DNA of 11,514 nt from an uncultured Eubacteriales bacterium (lineage in GTDB: Bacteria; Bacillota; Clostridia; Oscillospirales; Oscillospiraceae): positions 1 through 11,514 of the forward strand of contig CAJLCS010000057.1 in the NCBI GenBank assembly GCA_905205195.1. Reading direction: 5' to 3'. Below the pieces are notes generated by a model. The model was not told the origin of the DNA. It saw only the letters and a program-made list of their open reading frames with translations, and ran no database searches. Position numbers and translations under genes: made by a program. Each line of letters starts with the position of its first letter. Position 1 is the first letter of the stretch. Positions 1 through 6,675 of this stretch are shown here, piece by piece.

Positions 1-656
1 GCCGGGCCAATCCCGACGCACCGGCCACCGACTTCAGGTTCAGCCCCAAAAAGCCCAACCCTGCCGGCAGCCTGTTTGACTATGCCAAGCTCACCGACGT
101 CTCCAAGAACGTCATCGCCCGGATGGATGCCGCCGCCGTGTACGAGCAGCTGACCGCATGGGCAAAGGAATTCGACCCGGACTTTGCCGCCCATCTGGAG
201 GCCGATCCGGATTACGCCAAGGCCATTCTGGCCATCGGTCGGGGCGGCAAAAAGCCCCGGAAGGACCTGGCCACCTGGAAGGAAGCCAAGACCTACATGG
301 GCTTCTTCTACGACGACTATCTGGAGCGCCCGGTCTTCCCGGAGAAGGACAGCCCGGCGCTGATCGGTACCGTCCTGCAAAAGTTCCTGGACCGGTTCGA
401 CCCGGCCGACGATTCCGCCCTCTGGTTCGGGAAGGTGAAGGCCATCACCGAGGAAGTGGGCTACACCACCGACATGAAGGCCTATAAGCAGAATCCCGAT
501 GCCTTCCCCGGCACCGTGGCCGATATCTCTGCTATCATCCGGCTGGCCGTCACCGGCAAGGAGAATTCCCCGGATCTTTACACCGTGATGCAGATTCTGG
601 GCGAGGCCCGGACCCGGCAGCGGATTGAGGACGCCATCGGGCAGATCGGAAAGTAA
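1..656 (+). CDS. gltX: Glutamate--tRNA ligase, C-terminal part (5' end outside window)
   Basis: This is the last 217 codons of a glutamyl-tRNA synthetase, the cytoplasmic class I enzyme that charges tRNA-Glu with glutamate. The first complete codon is at position 3, and the reading frame is open from there to TAA at 654-656; a Met codon at 123 is internal and not the start. The visible part begins just before the segment SLFDYAKLTDVSKNVIARM, which is typical of the long (about 550 residue) clostridial GltX proteins. It continues with the helical anticodon-binding region (TWKEAKTYMGFFYDDY, WFGKVKAITEEVGY) and ends in IIRLAVTGKENSPDLYTVMQ, a conserved C-terminal block. The catalytic HIGH and KMSKS-type motifs lie upstream and cannot be checked. 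A bidirectional terminator follows within 10-70 nt, so this is the end of its transcription unit. Confidence 0.92.
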   Translation, partial: RANPDAPATDFRFSPKKPNPAGSLFDYAKLTDVSKNVIARMDAAAVYEQLTAWAKEFDPDFAAHLEADPDYAKAILAIGRGGKKPRKDLATWKEAKTYMGFFYDDYLERPVFPEKDSPALIGTVLQKFLDRFDPADDSALWFGKVKAITEEVGYTTDMKAYKQNPDAFPGTVADISAIIRLAVTGKENSPDLYTVMQILGEARTRQRIEDAIGQIGK

Positions 657-665
657 AAACAACTC

Positions 666-730
666 AAAAACGCCCGGCCGCGCCGCGGATGCCAGTCCTG
701 GCTTCTCCACGGTGCCGCCGGGCGAATTTT
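666..730. terminator. Bidirectional rho-independent terminator between convergent genes
   Basis: A perfect 8-base inverted repeat, CGCCCGGC (671-678) and GCCGGGCG (717-724), encloses a smaller hairpin (GCC/GGC arms around 691-702). On the plus strand the stem is followed by AATTTTTACTTTTT, serving gltX. On the minus strand it is followed by TTTTTGAGTTGTTTTT, serving the DUF1653 operon, whose stop codon lies at 730-732. Tracts of T on both exits and the placement between two convergent stop codons support a shared terminator. The long interior is less usual than a tight loop, but it can fold into a second stem. Confidence 0.8.
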
Positions 731-990
731 TACTTTTTCTCCCCCGCAGCCGACCGGCCCGGAAGCTCTTGCAATTCAAACCGGTACGTCTGGGCCGCGT
801 CCGGGTATTTGGCCCGATCCACCGGGCTGAGAAACTCCTCCACCGGCCGGATCCACAGCCCGCCGTCGCCGTAAAGCTGGCGGTAGACCACATACGGTTG
901 TCCGTCGCCCGCATTCCGGGCCAACGCCTCCGCCAGATAGTAATCTCCCTTGAAATGGCGGTAAATCCGCCCAAGCTGCACTTCCCTCAC
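730..990 (-). CDS. DUF1653 domain protein
   Basis: This is a short soluble protein of 86 residues with a complete DUF1653 domain. The visible family signatures are RHFKG at 11-15, YVVYRQLYGDG at 33-43, RPVEEFL at 48-54 and VDRAKYPDAAQTYRFE at 57-72. The molecular role of this domain is not established; it is found alone or attached to other domains in many bacteria. The start codon is GTG (complement of 988-990) and overlaps the TGA stop of the upstream gtrA-like gene by 4 nt, which indicates translational coupling. It is the last gene of the minus-strand operon and stops directly before the shared terminator. The family assignment is firm and the function is unknown. Confidence 0.85.
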   Translation of the reverse strand: MREVQLGRIYRHFKGDYYLAEALARNAGDGQPYVVYRQLYGDGGLWIRPVEEFLSPVDRAKYPDAAQTYRFELQELPGRSAAGEKK

Positions 991-1415
991 GGCTGCTCCT
1001 TCCCCTTCCGGAATACCACCAGCTTGCTGGCCACATAATTCAGCACCACCGTCAGCACGCTGACCAGCAGCTTCATCACATTGCCGTTCCAGTGCAGGCA
1101 GTCCACCGTCACAAAAATGATGCCCGTTTCCAGCAGTCCCGAGCCAAGCCGACAGCCCACGAATTTGGTCAGCTCCGGCCAGAGAACCTTCAGGCTCCAG
1201 TCATGGCTGTGAAACACGAAGGGCTTGTTCGTCACAAAGGCAAAGGCCACCGCGCCGATCCACGCCAGCACATTGCTGAGACTGCCGGACAGCTTCAGCA
1301 CATTGTAGCACGGCAGATACACCAGGTAGTTGACCGCGGTGGTCAGCACACCGAACACCAGATAAATCAGGATATCCCGATGCTTTTCCAGTAAATTTCT
1401 GATTTTTTGAATCAA
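987..1415 (-). CDS. GtrA family membrane protein
   Basis: This 142-residue integral membrane protein of the GtrA family has four predicted membrane segments at about 14-36, 46-62, 83-104 and 113-130. It carries the family signatures NKPFVF (63-68) and the closing NYVASKLVVF (126-135). Family members include GtrA of phage serotype conversion, proposed to flip undecaprenyl-phosphate-linked sugars, and related proteins tied to cell-surface polysaccharide synthesis. The start is TTG (complement of 1413-1415): a GGAGG lies 8 nt upstream, and an in-frame TGA sits two codons before the TTG, ruling out a longer form. It begins 14 nt after the LUD gene stop and overlaps the next gene by 4 nt. No glycosyltransferase partner is seen nearby, so the substrate is unknown. 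Confidence 0.88.
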   Translation of the reverse strand: MIQKIRNLLEKHRDILIYLVFGVLTTAVNYLVYLPCYNVLKLSGSLSNVLAWIGAVAFAFVTNKPFVFHSHDWSLKVLWPELTKFVGCRLGSGLLETGIIFVTVDCLHWNGNVMKLLVSVLTVVLNYVASKLVVFRKGKEQP

Positions 1416-1429
1416 CGCTCACGCCTCCG

Positions 1430-2068
1430 TCAAAATCCAAGGTCCTCGCCCACCAGCAGGAACCGAATCCGTCCGGCCGGGCGGCAATGGCGGGTAATCA
1501 GAATCTGATTGCAGATGCAGTCCTCCGACTTGCAGTCGCCGCAGGCCCCGGTGACCATGCAGGGGGTCCGGACGTCAAACCGCTGGGCATTGCGCGGGGC
1601 GGCAACGGTTCTGGCCCGGGTGACGGCCTGCTCCAGCGTATCGGCCACCTTGTTCATTCCGGCCACAATCAGCACCGTTTTCGGCCCGAACGCGATGGCC
1701 GCCAGCCGGTTGCCGTAGCCGTCGATGCTGACCATCTGCCCGTCCAGACTCAGGCCGTTGGCTCCGGCCAGAAACACATCCGCGTCCAGGCAGTCCCGGA
1801 CCGCTTTGGACCGCTCCTCCGGCGTCCGGCAGGCATCCCGGTCAATCAGCCGGTAGTTCCCCGCCCGCAGCGCGTCCATCAGGCCGATTTCCTCGGCGCT
1901 TCTGGCGCCGCCCCAGCCCACCAGACTACCCTCCGGAATCCATTCCAGCGCTTTTTCCAGTGCCTGCTGCCGGTTTTCGCAGTAGCAGGCGTCAAAATGG
2001 CGCTGCTTCAGGTTCTTGACCAGAAGGGCGCCCCGTTTGGCGTTGCAAATCGCAATCGGATCCGTCAT
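1430..2068 (-). CDS. LUD-domain protein (lactate utilization / YkgG-like)
   Basis: This 212-residue soluble protein belongs to the LUD (formerly DUF162) family, which includes LutC and YkgG. The family core is visible: LVGWGGARSAEEIGL at 49-63, ADVFLAGANGLSLDG at 96-110, MVSIDGYGNRLAA at 112-124 and GPKTVLIVAGMNKV at 128-141. A cysteine-rich tail follows (Cys170, 176, 179, 184, 186: PC, GACGDC, DCICN), typical of the short stand-alone branch. LutC acts with the iron-sulphur proteins LutA and LutB in lactate oxidation. Neither partner is present here, so lactate use cannot be inferred. The ATG at 2066-2068 has a good GGGAGGA ribosome binding site. It lies 66 nt after the aminotransferase gene and is followed closely by the gtrA-like gene. 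The cysteines could bind a metal or cluster. Confidence 0.88.
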   Translation of the reverse strand: MTDPIAICNAKRGALLVKNLKQRHFDACYCENRQQALEKALEWIPEGSLVGWGGARSAEEIGLMDALRAGNYRLIDRDACRTPEERSKAVRDCLDADVFLAGANGLSLDGQMVSIDGYGNRLAAIAFGPKTVLIVAGMNKVADTLEQAVTRARTVAAPRNAQRFDVRTPCMVTGACGDCKSEDCICNQILITRHCRPAGRIRFLLVGEDLGF

Positions 2069-2091
2069 GTTACTTTTCCTCCCTATGAACG

Positions 2092-2123
2092 CGGCAGGAA
2101 AACGGAAAACCGCTTCCCTGCCG
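2092..2123. other. Inverted repeat between aminotransferase and LUD genes
   Basis: In the 66 nt gap between the two genes, CGGCAGG (2092-2098) pairs with CCTGCCG (2117-2123). An inner CGG/CCG pair closes an AAAA loop (2103-2112). In the minus-strand transcript no run of T follows the stem, and the next element is the ribosome binding site of the LUD gene. It is therefore more likely an mRNA-stabilising or attenuating structure than a full terminator. The folding is inferred by eye. Confidence 0.4.
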
Positions 2124-2134
2124 ACGATCCGCTT

Positions 2135-3412
2135 TTATTTCCGCATCAGCTTTTCCAGCGCAGCCAGCTTCAGGCAGACACAGAAGACCTCCATGGCCTG
2201 CTCCAGCTCCGCCACCGGCGGCAGACTGGGAGCAATCCGGATGTTCCGGTCCTGAGGGTCCTTGCCGTAGGGGAACGTCGCACCGGCGGGGGTCATGGTC
2301 ACCCCGGCCTCGGCGCACAGCGCCAGCGCCCGCTTCGCCGTCCCGGGCATGGTGTCCAGACTGACGAAATAGCCGCCTACGGGGTGGCTCCAGGACGCAA
2401 AGCCGCTCTCCGTCAGGGAGGCAGTCAGAATCCGCTCCACCGCCGCAAACTTCGGTGCCAGAAACGCCGCGTGCCGCTTCATCAGCTCCAGCGTGTGGGC
2501 CTTATCCTTCAGGTAGCGCACATGGCGCAGCTGATTGACCTTGTCAAAGGAGATCATCTGCACGCCCATCAGCTTGGTCAGGCGGGCAATGTTGTCCTCC
2601 GAGGACGCAATCACCGAAATGCCCGCCCCGGGGAAGGTGATTTTGGAGGTGGAGGCAAATTCAAACACCATATCGGCATTGCCTTCCGCGGCGCAGAGGG
2701 ACAGAATGTCCGGAAATTCCCGGTAGTCGCCGGAAAACTCGTGAATGCCGTAGGCATTGTCCCACATCAGGGCGAAATCCGGCGCGGCCGGCTTCATGGC
2801 CGCCAGACGGTGAATGGTTTCGTCGGAATAAATGCAGCCGGTTGGATTGGAGTATTTCGGCACGCACCAGATGCCCTTCACGGCGGGGTCCCGGATCAGC
2901 CGTTCCACCTCGTCCATATCCGGGCCGGTTTCCGTCATGGTCACGGGAATCAGCTCCGCGCCGAAGGACTCGGTGACCTGAAAATGCCGGTCGTAGCCCG
3001 GCGCAGGACAGAGAAACTTCACTACCGGCTCCCTGGACCAGGGGCGGGGGCTGTGCAGCAGGCCGTGGGTATAGGCCTTGGAAATCAGGTCGTACATCAG
3101 ATTCAGGCTGGACGCACCGCCCACAATGGTCTGCGCCGGACGGCAGCCCAGCACGTCGGCCCAATAGGCCTTGGCGCAGGGCAGACCCGTCAGGCCGCCG
3201 TAGTTGCGCGCATCCATGCCGTCCGCCATGCAGTCCTCCGGCTTTGCCAGCACCGTCAGCAGGTCGCTGACCATATCCAGCTGGGCCGTCGAGGGCTTGC
3301 CCCGGGCCATATTCAGATTCAGCTTCTGCCGGCAATACGCCTCGTAGGCCTGACGCTGCGTCGCGTATTCCTTCTCCAGTGCTTCCGGTGTCATGCAGTC
3401 ATAAGCAGACAT
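2135..3412 (-). CDS. Class Ic aspartate aminotransferase (PLP-dependent)
   Basis: This PLP-dependent fold type I aminotransferase most resembles the class Ic aspartate aminotransferases (Pfam Asp_aminotransf, once grouped with MocR-type enzymes). They exchange amino groups between aspartate/oxaloacetate and glutamate/2-oxoglutarate in the cytoplasm. Visible marks, numbered from the chosen Met, are ARGKPSTAQLDM (36-47), DARNYGGLTGLP (67-78), CPAPGYDRHF (135-144), VPKYSNPTG (184-192), the PLP-contacting WDNAY (217-221), the Schiff-base Lys257 in STSKITFPGAG, and a C-terminal NIRIAPSLPP. Three Met codons are possible (3421, 3418, 3412). The GGGAGG ends directly against the first but lies 9 nt before the third, so the 425-residue form starting at 3412 is chosen. 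It is the first gene of the operon and is divergent from the glutamine synthetase gene. The class is sure; substrate range is by family. Confidence 0.88.
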   Translation of the reverse strand: MSAYDCMTPEALEKEYATQRQAYEAYCRQKLNLNMARGKPSTAQLDMVSDLLTVLAKPEDCMADGMDARNYGGLTGLPCAKAYWADVLGCRPAQTIVGGASSLNLMYDLISKAYTHGLLHSPRPWSREPVVKFLCPAPGYDRHFQVTESFGAELIPVTMTETGPDMDEVERLIRDPAVKGIWCVPKYSNPTGCIYSDETIHRLAAMKPAAPDFALMWDNAYGIHEFSGDYREFPDILSLCAAEGNADMVFEFASTSKITFPGAGISVIASSEDNIARLTKLMGVQMISFDKVNQLRHVRYLKDKAHTLELMKRHAAFLAPKFAAVERILTASLTESGFASWSHPVGGYFVSLDTMPGTAKRALALCAEAGVTMTPAGATFPYGKDPQDRNIRIAPSLPPVAELEQAMEVFCVCLKLAALEKLMRK

Positions 3413-3453
3413 CTCCATCATCCTCCCACGAAAATAATTGGTATAACGGTAAT

Positions 3454-3482
3454 ATTATAGCCGACTGTCCCCAAAAATGCAA
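3454..3482 (-). promoter_or_regulatory. Sigma-A-type promoter of the aminotransferase operon
   Basis: Read on the minus strand, TTGCAT (complement of 3477-3482) and TATAAT (complement of 3454-3459) are separated by exactly 17 nt. The -10 box is a perfect consensus. It lies about 42 nt upstream of the chosen start codon at 3412, leaving a short leader that holds the GGGAGG. The position between divergent genes and the correct orientation support it. Confidence 0.75.
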
Positions 3483-3531
3483 GATCCCGCCGCACAATTA
3501 TGCAAAGCGTTGATTTTTTCCCTTTGGGGCC

Positions 3532-3560
3532 TTGCGTTTTCTCCGAAAATACCGTAAAAT
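3532..3560 (+). promoter_or_regulatory. Sigma-A-type promoter of the glutamine synthetase gene
   Basis: TTGCGT (3532-3537) and TAAAAT (3555-3560) are separated by 17 nt. Transcription would start near 3567, giving a leader of about 65 nt before the ATG at 3632. The -35 boxes of the two divergent promoters are 49 nt apart, so a regulator bound between them could act on both. No GlnR-type TGTNA-N7-TNACA operator is seen. Confidence 0.7.
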
Positions 3561-3631
3561 AAAGCAGTGTGATGTTTGACGAAGGCGCGGCCTTGTGTTG
3601 CGCCGCCCGTTTAATTGAAAGGAATCCTGTT

Positions 3632-5716
3632 ATGAGTGACTGCATCAACATTCCGGAACTGTTCGGCACCGACGTTTTCAACGAAGCCACCATGCAGAAG
3701 CGTCTGGCGCCGGAAACCTACCGGGCCTGGAAGCGCTGCATTGAAACCGGCACACCGCTGCCGCTGGACGTGGCCAACGACATCGCCGAGGGCATGAAGC
3801 TGTGGGCCATTGAAAAGGGCGCCACCCACTATACCCACTGGTTCCAGCCCATGACCGGGATCACCGCCGAAAAGCACGATTCCTTTATTACCCCCGTGGG
3901 CAATGGCAACGTGATGATGGAATTTTCCGGGAAAGAGTTGGTCCGGGGCGAGCCGGACGCCTCCTCCTTCCCTTCCGGCGGCCTGCGGGCCACCTTTGAG
4001 GCCCGGGGCTACACCGCCTGGGACCCTACCTCCTTCGCCTTTGTCAAGGACGGCAGTCTATACATCCCCACCTGCTTCTTCTCCTATACCGGCGAAGCGC
4101 TGGACAAGAAGACCCCGCTGCTGCGGTCCAACGATGAGGTTTCCCGGGAGGCCGTCCGGATTCTGCGCCTGTTCGGCGACACCGAAACCAAGCGGGTGGA
4201 AGCCTCCGTGGGAGCCGAGCAGGAATATTTCCTGATCCCCCGGGATCTGTACGCCCAGCGGGAGGACCTCCGGCTCACCGGCCGGACCCTGTTCGGCGCC
4301 CACGCCCCCAAGGGGCAGGAACTGGAGGACCACTATTTCGGCACCATCCGAACCCGGGTTTCCGCCTACATGAAGGATCTGGACCAGCAGCTGTGGCGGC
4401 TGGGGATCCTCTCCAAAACGAAGCACAACGAAGCCGCCCCCTGTCAGCACGAACTGGCGCCCATTTATTCCAGTGCCAACAGCGCCTGCGATGCCAATCA
4501 GCTGATTATGGAGATCATGAAAAAATGCGCCGCCAAGCATAACCTGGTGTGCCTGCTCCACGAAAAGCCCTTCTCCGGCGTCAACGGTTCCGGCAAGCAC
4601 AACAACTGGTCCCTGAGCACTGACACCGGCCGGAACCTGTTCAGCCCCGGCAAGACGCCCCGGCAGAACGCCCAGTTTCTGGTGTTTCTGGCCGCGTTCA
4701 TTCAGGGCGTAGACGAATATCAGGACTTCCTGCGCTGCACCGCAGCCACAGCCGGCAATGACCACCGTCTCGGCGCCAACGAAGCGCCCCCTGCCATCGT
4801 GTCCATCTTCCTGGGCGATGAGCTGACCGCCGTGGTGGATTCCATCATCAACGGCACCAACTACACCGACCCGCAGAAGAGCGTGCTGCGTATCGGCGTG
4901 GATGTGCTGCCCTCCATTCCCAAGGACACCACCGACCGGAACCGGACCTCTCCCCTTGCCTTCACCGGCAACAAATTCGAATTCCGGATGCTGGGCTCCT
5001 CTCAGTCCATCGGCGGCCCCAACATCGCCCTCAACACCATTATGGCCGAGGAGCTGGCGCGGTTTGCGGATGTACTGGAAAAGGCCGACAATTTTGACGC
5101 AGCCCTGCAGAAGCTGGTCTGCGACGCGCTGACCAATCACCAGCGGATCATCTTCAACGGCAACGGCTACGGTGAGGCATGGAAAGCGGAAGCCGCCCGC
5201 CGGGGGCTAAGCAATCTGTCCTCCACTGCCGCCTGTATGCCCTCCTATGTCTCCGACAAAAATGTAGAGCTGGTCACCAAGCACGGCATTTTCACGGAAA
5301 CCGAATTCCGTGCCCGGTACCTCATCCATCTGGATGCCTATAATAAGGTGGTCAACATTGAGGCGCTGACGGTACTGGATATGGCCACCAAGCAGATTCT
5401 CCCCGCCGCCAACCGCTATGCCGCCGATCTGGCCCGGAGCATTGCCGCCAAGAACGCCATCGGCGTCCCCTGCCGCAGCGAGCAGACCGTTGCCGCCCGG
5501 CTGGGCGCGGCAGCCGACCGGCTGTTTGACCGGTGCGAAGCGCTGCGGGAGGCCCTCACCAAGGTGCCCGCCGACAGCGTGGCCGCCGCCAACTACTACC
5601 ACGATCAGGTTCTGACCATGATGGAGCAAATGCGGACCGACGCGGACCTGCTGGAGCAGTACACCGACAAATCCTACTGGCCCTACCCCACATACTCCGA
5701 TCTGCTTTTCTATTAA
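3632..5716 (+). CDS. glnN: Glutamine synthetase type III
   Basis: This enzyme joins ammonia to glutamate using ATP to make glutamine, the entry point of nitrogen assimilation. Its 694 residues fit the type III family (about 700), well above the 440-470 of type I. Visible motifs are GAEQEYF (194-200) with metal-binding glutamates, HNEAAPCQHELAP (265-277), EKPFSGVNGSGKHNNWS (311-327) of the ATP/glutamate site, and FRMLGSSQSIGGPN near 470. The N-terminal part (FPSGGLRATFEARGYTAWDPTS) is also typical. The frame is open from a GTG at 3569, but the ATG at 3632 has a GAAAGGA 8 nt upstream, and the upstream codons fall in the leader of the predicted promoter. It is monocistronic, with its own promoter and a strong hairpin after the stop, and is divergent from a transaminase gene. 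Confidence 0.96.
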   Translation: MSDCINIPELFGTDVFNEATMQKRLAPETYRAWKRCIETGTPLPLDVANDIAEGMKLWAIEKGATHYTHWFQPMTGITAEKHDSFITPVGNGNVMMEFSGKELVRGEPDASSFPSGGLRATFEARGYTAWDPTSFAFVKDGSLYIPTCFFSYTGEALDKKTPLLRSNDEVSREAVRILRLFGDTETKRVEASVGAEQEYFLIPRDLYAQREDLRLTGRTLFGAHAPKGQELEDHYFGTIRTRVSAYMKDLDQQLWRLGILSKTKHNEAAPCQHELAPIYSSANSACDANQLIMEIMKKCAAKHNLVCLLHEKPFSGVNGSGKHNNWSLSTDTGRNLFSPGKTPRQNAQFLVFLAAFIQGVDEYQDFLRCTAATAGNDHRLGANEAPPAIVSIFLGDELTAVVDSIINGTNYTDPQKSVLRIGVDVLPSIPKDTTDRNRTSPLAFTGNKFEFRMLGSSQSIGGPNIALNTIMAEELARFADVLEKADNFDAALQKLVCDALTNHQRIIFNGNGYGEAWKAEAARRGLSNLSSTAACMPSYVSDKNVELVTKHGIFTETEFRARYLIHLDAYNKVVNIEALTVLDMATKQILPAANRYAADLARSIAAKNAIGVPCRSEQTVAARLGAAADRLFDRCEALREALTKVPADSVAAANYYHDQVLTMMEQMRTDADLLEQYTDKSYWPYPTYSDLLFY

Positions 5717-5722
5717 ACTCCT

Positions 5723-5760
5723 GCCCTGCCGCCCGAAAGCGGCAGGGCGATGTTCATTTT
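5723..5760 (+). terminator. Hairpin terminator of glnN
   Basis: A perfect 10-base inverted repeat, GCCCTGCCGC (5723-5732) and GCGGCAGGGC (5739-5748), closes a CCGAAA loop 6 nt after the glnN stop. The following stretch is only moderately T-rich (GATGTTCATTTT), so the tail is weak. The stem strength and position still support a terminator. Confidence 0.8.
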
Positions 5761-5780
5761 CCGGTCCCGCTGCATAGACT
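5752..5780 (+). promoter_or_regulatory. Possible sigma-E-like sporulation promoter
   Basis: GTTCATT (5752-5758), a 14 nt spacer and CATAGACT (5773-5780) recall the mother-cell sigma-E pattern, whose -10 is CATACAAT. The -10 matches 6 of 8 bases; the -35 match is poor. It is 18 nt before the start codon of the small membrane protein, rather close if both are right. The attraction is functional, since a SpoIVFB-like protease gene follows. This is a degenerate match only. Confidence 0.2.
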
Positions 5781-5798
5781 ATGGCGGGAGGGAATGCC

Positions 5799-6077
5799 AT
5801 GGAGTATCGAATTGATTACGGTCCGCCAATCCCCAGGGCGGCCCGCTCCGGTCGGAAGCCGTCCCTGGCGGCGCTGACCGCCGGGTTCGGGCTGCTGTTT
5901 CTGCTGCTGGTCCACTGCTTCTGGCCGGCGGGACAGGCCAGGCTGCGGCAGTGGGTGCTGCCCGGCGCGGAAAAGGCCGACGCCGCCTTTCATCAGCTGG
6001 CCGACAATCTGCAAAGCGGACAGCCCCTAACCGACTGCGTGGAGAGTTTCTGCCGTCAGGTGCTCGATGGGGCCTAG
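5799..6077 (+). CDS. Small single-pass membrane protein paired with M50 protease
   Basis: I do not recognise a family for this 92-residue protein. It has a basic, proline-containing N-terminal tail (1-21), one membrane segment at about 24-42 (ALTAGFGLLFLLLVHCFWP), and an outer tail of about 50 residues with two cysteines (Cys80, Cys85). With positive residues before the segment, the N-terminus is probably inside. The ATG at 5799 is chosen over the in-frame ATG at 5781 because GGGAGGG (5786-5792) lies 6 nt before it. The next gene, an M50 protease, starts inside its last codons (11 nt overlap), so the two are coupled. In Bacillus the matching place before spoIVFB belongs to spoIVFA, a membrane-anchored regulator. 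A regulator or partner of the protease is a reasonable inference, though without visible homology. Confidence 0.7.
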   Translation: MEYRIDYGPPIPRAARSGRKPSLAALTAGFGLLFLLLVHCFWPAGQARLRQWVLPGAEKADAAFHQLADNLQSGQPLTDCVESFCRQVLDGA

Positions 6078-6663
6078 ACGGCTGACGGTAGACCCCGGTG
6101 CCTGCCTGTGGGGCGCGCTGGTCCTTCTTCTGGTGCCGCTGCCCTGGGCCGCGGCCTGGGCAGCCGCCGCCCTGCTTCATGAGCTGAGCCATGCAGCCGC
6201 CGTCGCCCTGTGCGGCAAGCGGATTGTCTCCGTTTCCGTGGGTCCCGGCGGCGCTGTCCTGGAAACGGACCCGCTTTCCGGCCCGGAAACGCTTTTCTGT
6301 GCACTGGCCGGTCCCGCCGGGAACCTGCTGACGCTGCTTCTCGCCCATCGGATGCCGCGGCTGGCCGTCTGCGCGCTGGGACAGGCCCTCTGGAACCTGC
6401 TGCCCCTGTACCCGCTGGACGGCGGCCGGGCGCTGCGGGCGGTTCTTTCCCTGGTTCTGCCGCCGAAGGCATGGGAACCGGTCTGCCGCGCCGTCCAGCG
6501 GCTACTTCTGCTGACCGCGACCGGCGGCGCCCTGTTTTTACGGATACGGAGCATCGGCGGCTCCTTTCCCCTGCTTGCGGCGGGGCTTTTGTGGCTCCGG
6601 GCCGAAAAACACCTTGCAAACTTCCGGCCCAGCGTGTACAATAAAGGGAGATCACAGACTTAA
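6067..6663 (+). CDS. M50 family site-2 protease, SpoIVFB-like
   Basis: This 198-residue polytopic membrane zinc metalloprotease belongs to the M50 (site-2 protease) family. It has the zinc-binding HELSH (38-42) at the end of a hydrophobic segment, and the second metal motif NLLPLYPLDGGRAL (110-123) with Asp118 as third ligand. GPGG and LAGPAGNLL (80-88) are also typical of the family. In Bacillus, SpoIVFB cuts pro-sigma-K inside the mother-cell membrane. Clostridial members often sit, as here, just before the TIGR03960 radical SAM gene. The start overlaps the upstream gene by 11 nt and has only a weak AGGTG upstream, which fits translational coupling. The short length with no PDZ or CBS domain makes it a minimal member. 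The substrate cannot be read from the sequence, and a role in sporulation is an inference. Confidence 0.88.
   Translation: MGPRRLTVDPGACLWGALVLLLVPLPWAAAWAAAALLHELSHAAAVALCGKRIVSVSVGPGGAVLETDPLSGPETLFCALAGPAGNLLTLLLAHRMPRLAVCALGQALWNLLPLYPLDGGRALRAVLSLVLPPKAWEPVCRAVQRLLLLTATGGALFLRIRSIGGSFPLLAAGLLWLRAEKHLANFRPSVYNKGRSQT
6614..6642 (+). promoter_or_regulatory. Internal promoter for the radical SAM operon
   Basis: TTGCAA (6614-6619) and TACAAT (6637-6642) are separated by 17 nt, within the last codons of the M50 protease gene. Transcription would begin near 6650, about 26 nt before the ATG at 6676, leaving room for the AGAGGA ribosome binding site. Both boxes miss consensus by one base. This would let the radical SAM pair be expressed independently of the protease. 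Confidence 0.65.
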
Positions 6664-6675
6664 AGAGGAACCTTT

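Noticed and set aside
1487..3460. 657-residue plus-strand open frame opposite the LUD and aminotransferase genes
   Set aside because: It is a low-complexity, His/Arg/Gly-rich shadow frame of two clearly recognised minus-strand genes, as expected in GC-rich DNA, and has no family features.
3584..3604. GGCGC/GCGCC hairpin in the glnN leader as a riboswitch
   Set aside because: Only 5 base pairs with an 11-base loop and no recognised riboswitch core; likely chance in GC-rich sequence.
3569..3631. Longer N-terminus for glutamine synthetase starting at GTG 3569
   Set aside because: The first codons coincide with the predicted transcription start, no ribosome binding site precedes them, and the ATG at 3632 has a well-placed one and a family-like N-terminus.
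4058..5140. 360-residue minus-strand open frame inside glnN
   Set aside because: It is the shadow of the strongly conserved glutamine synthetase frame.
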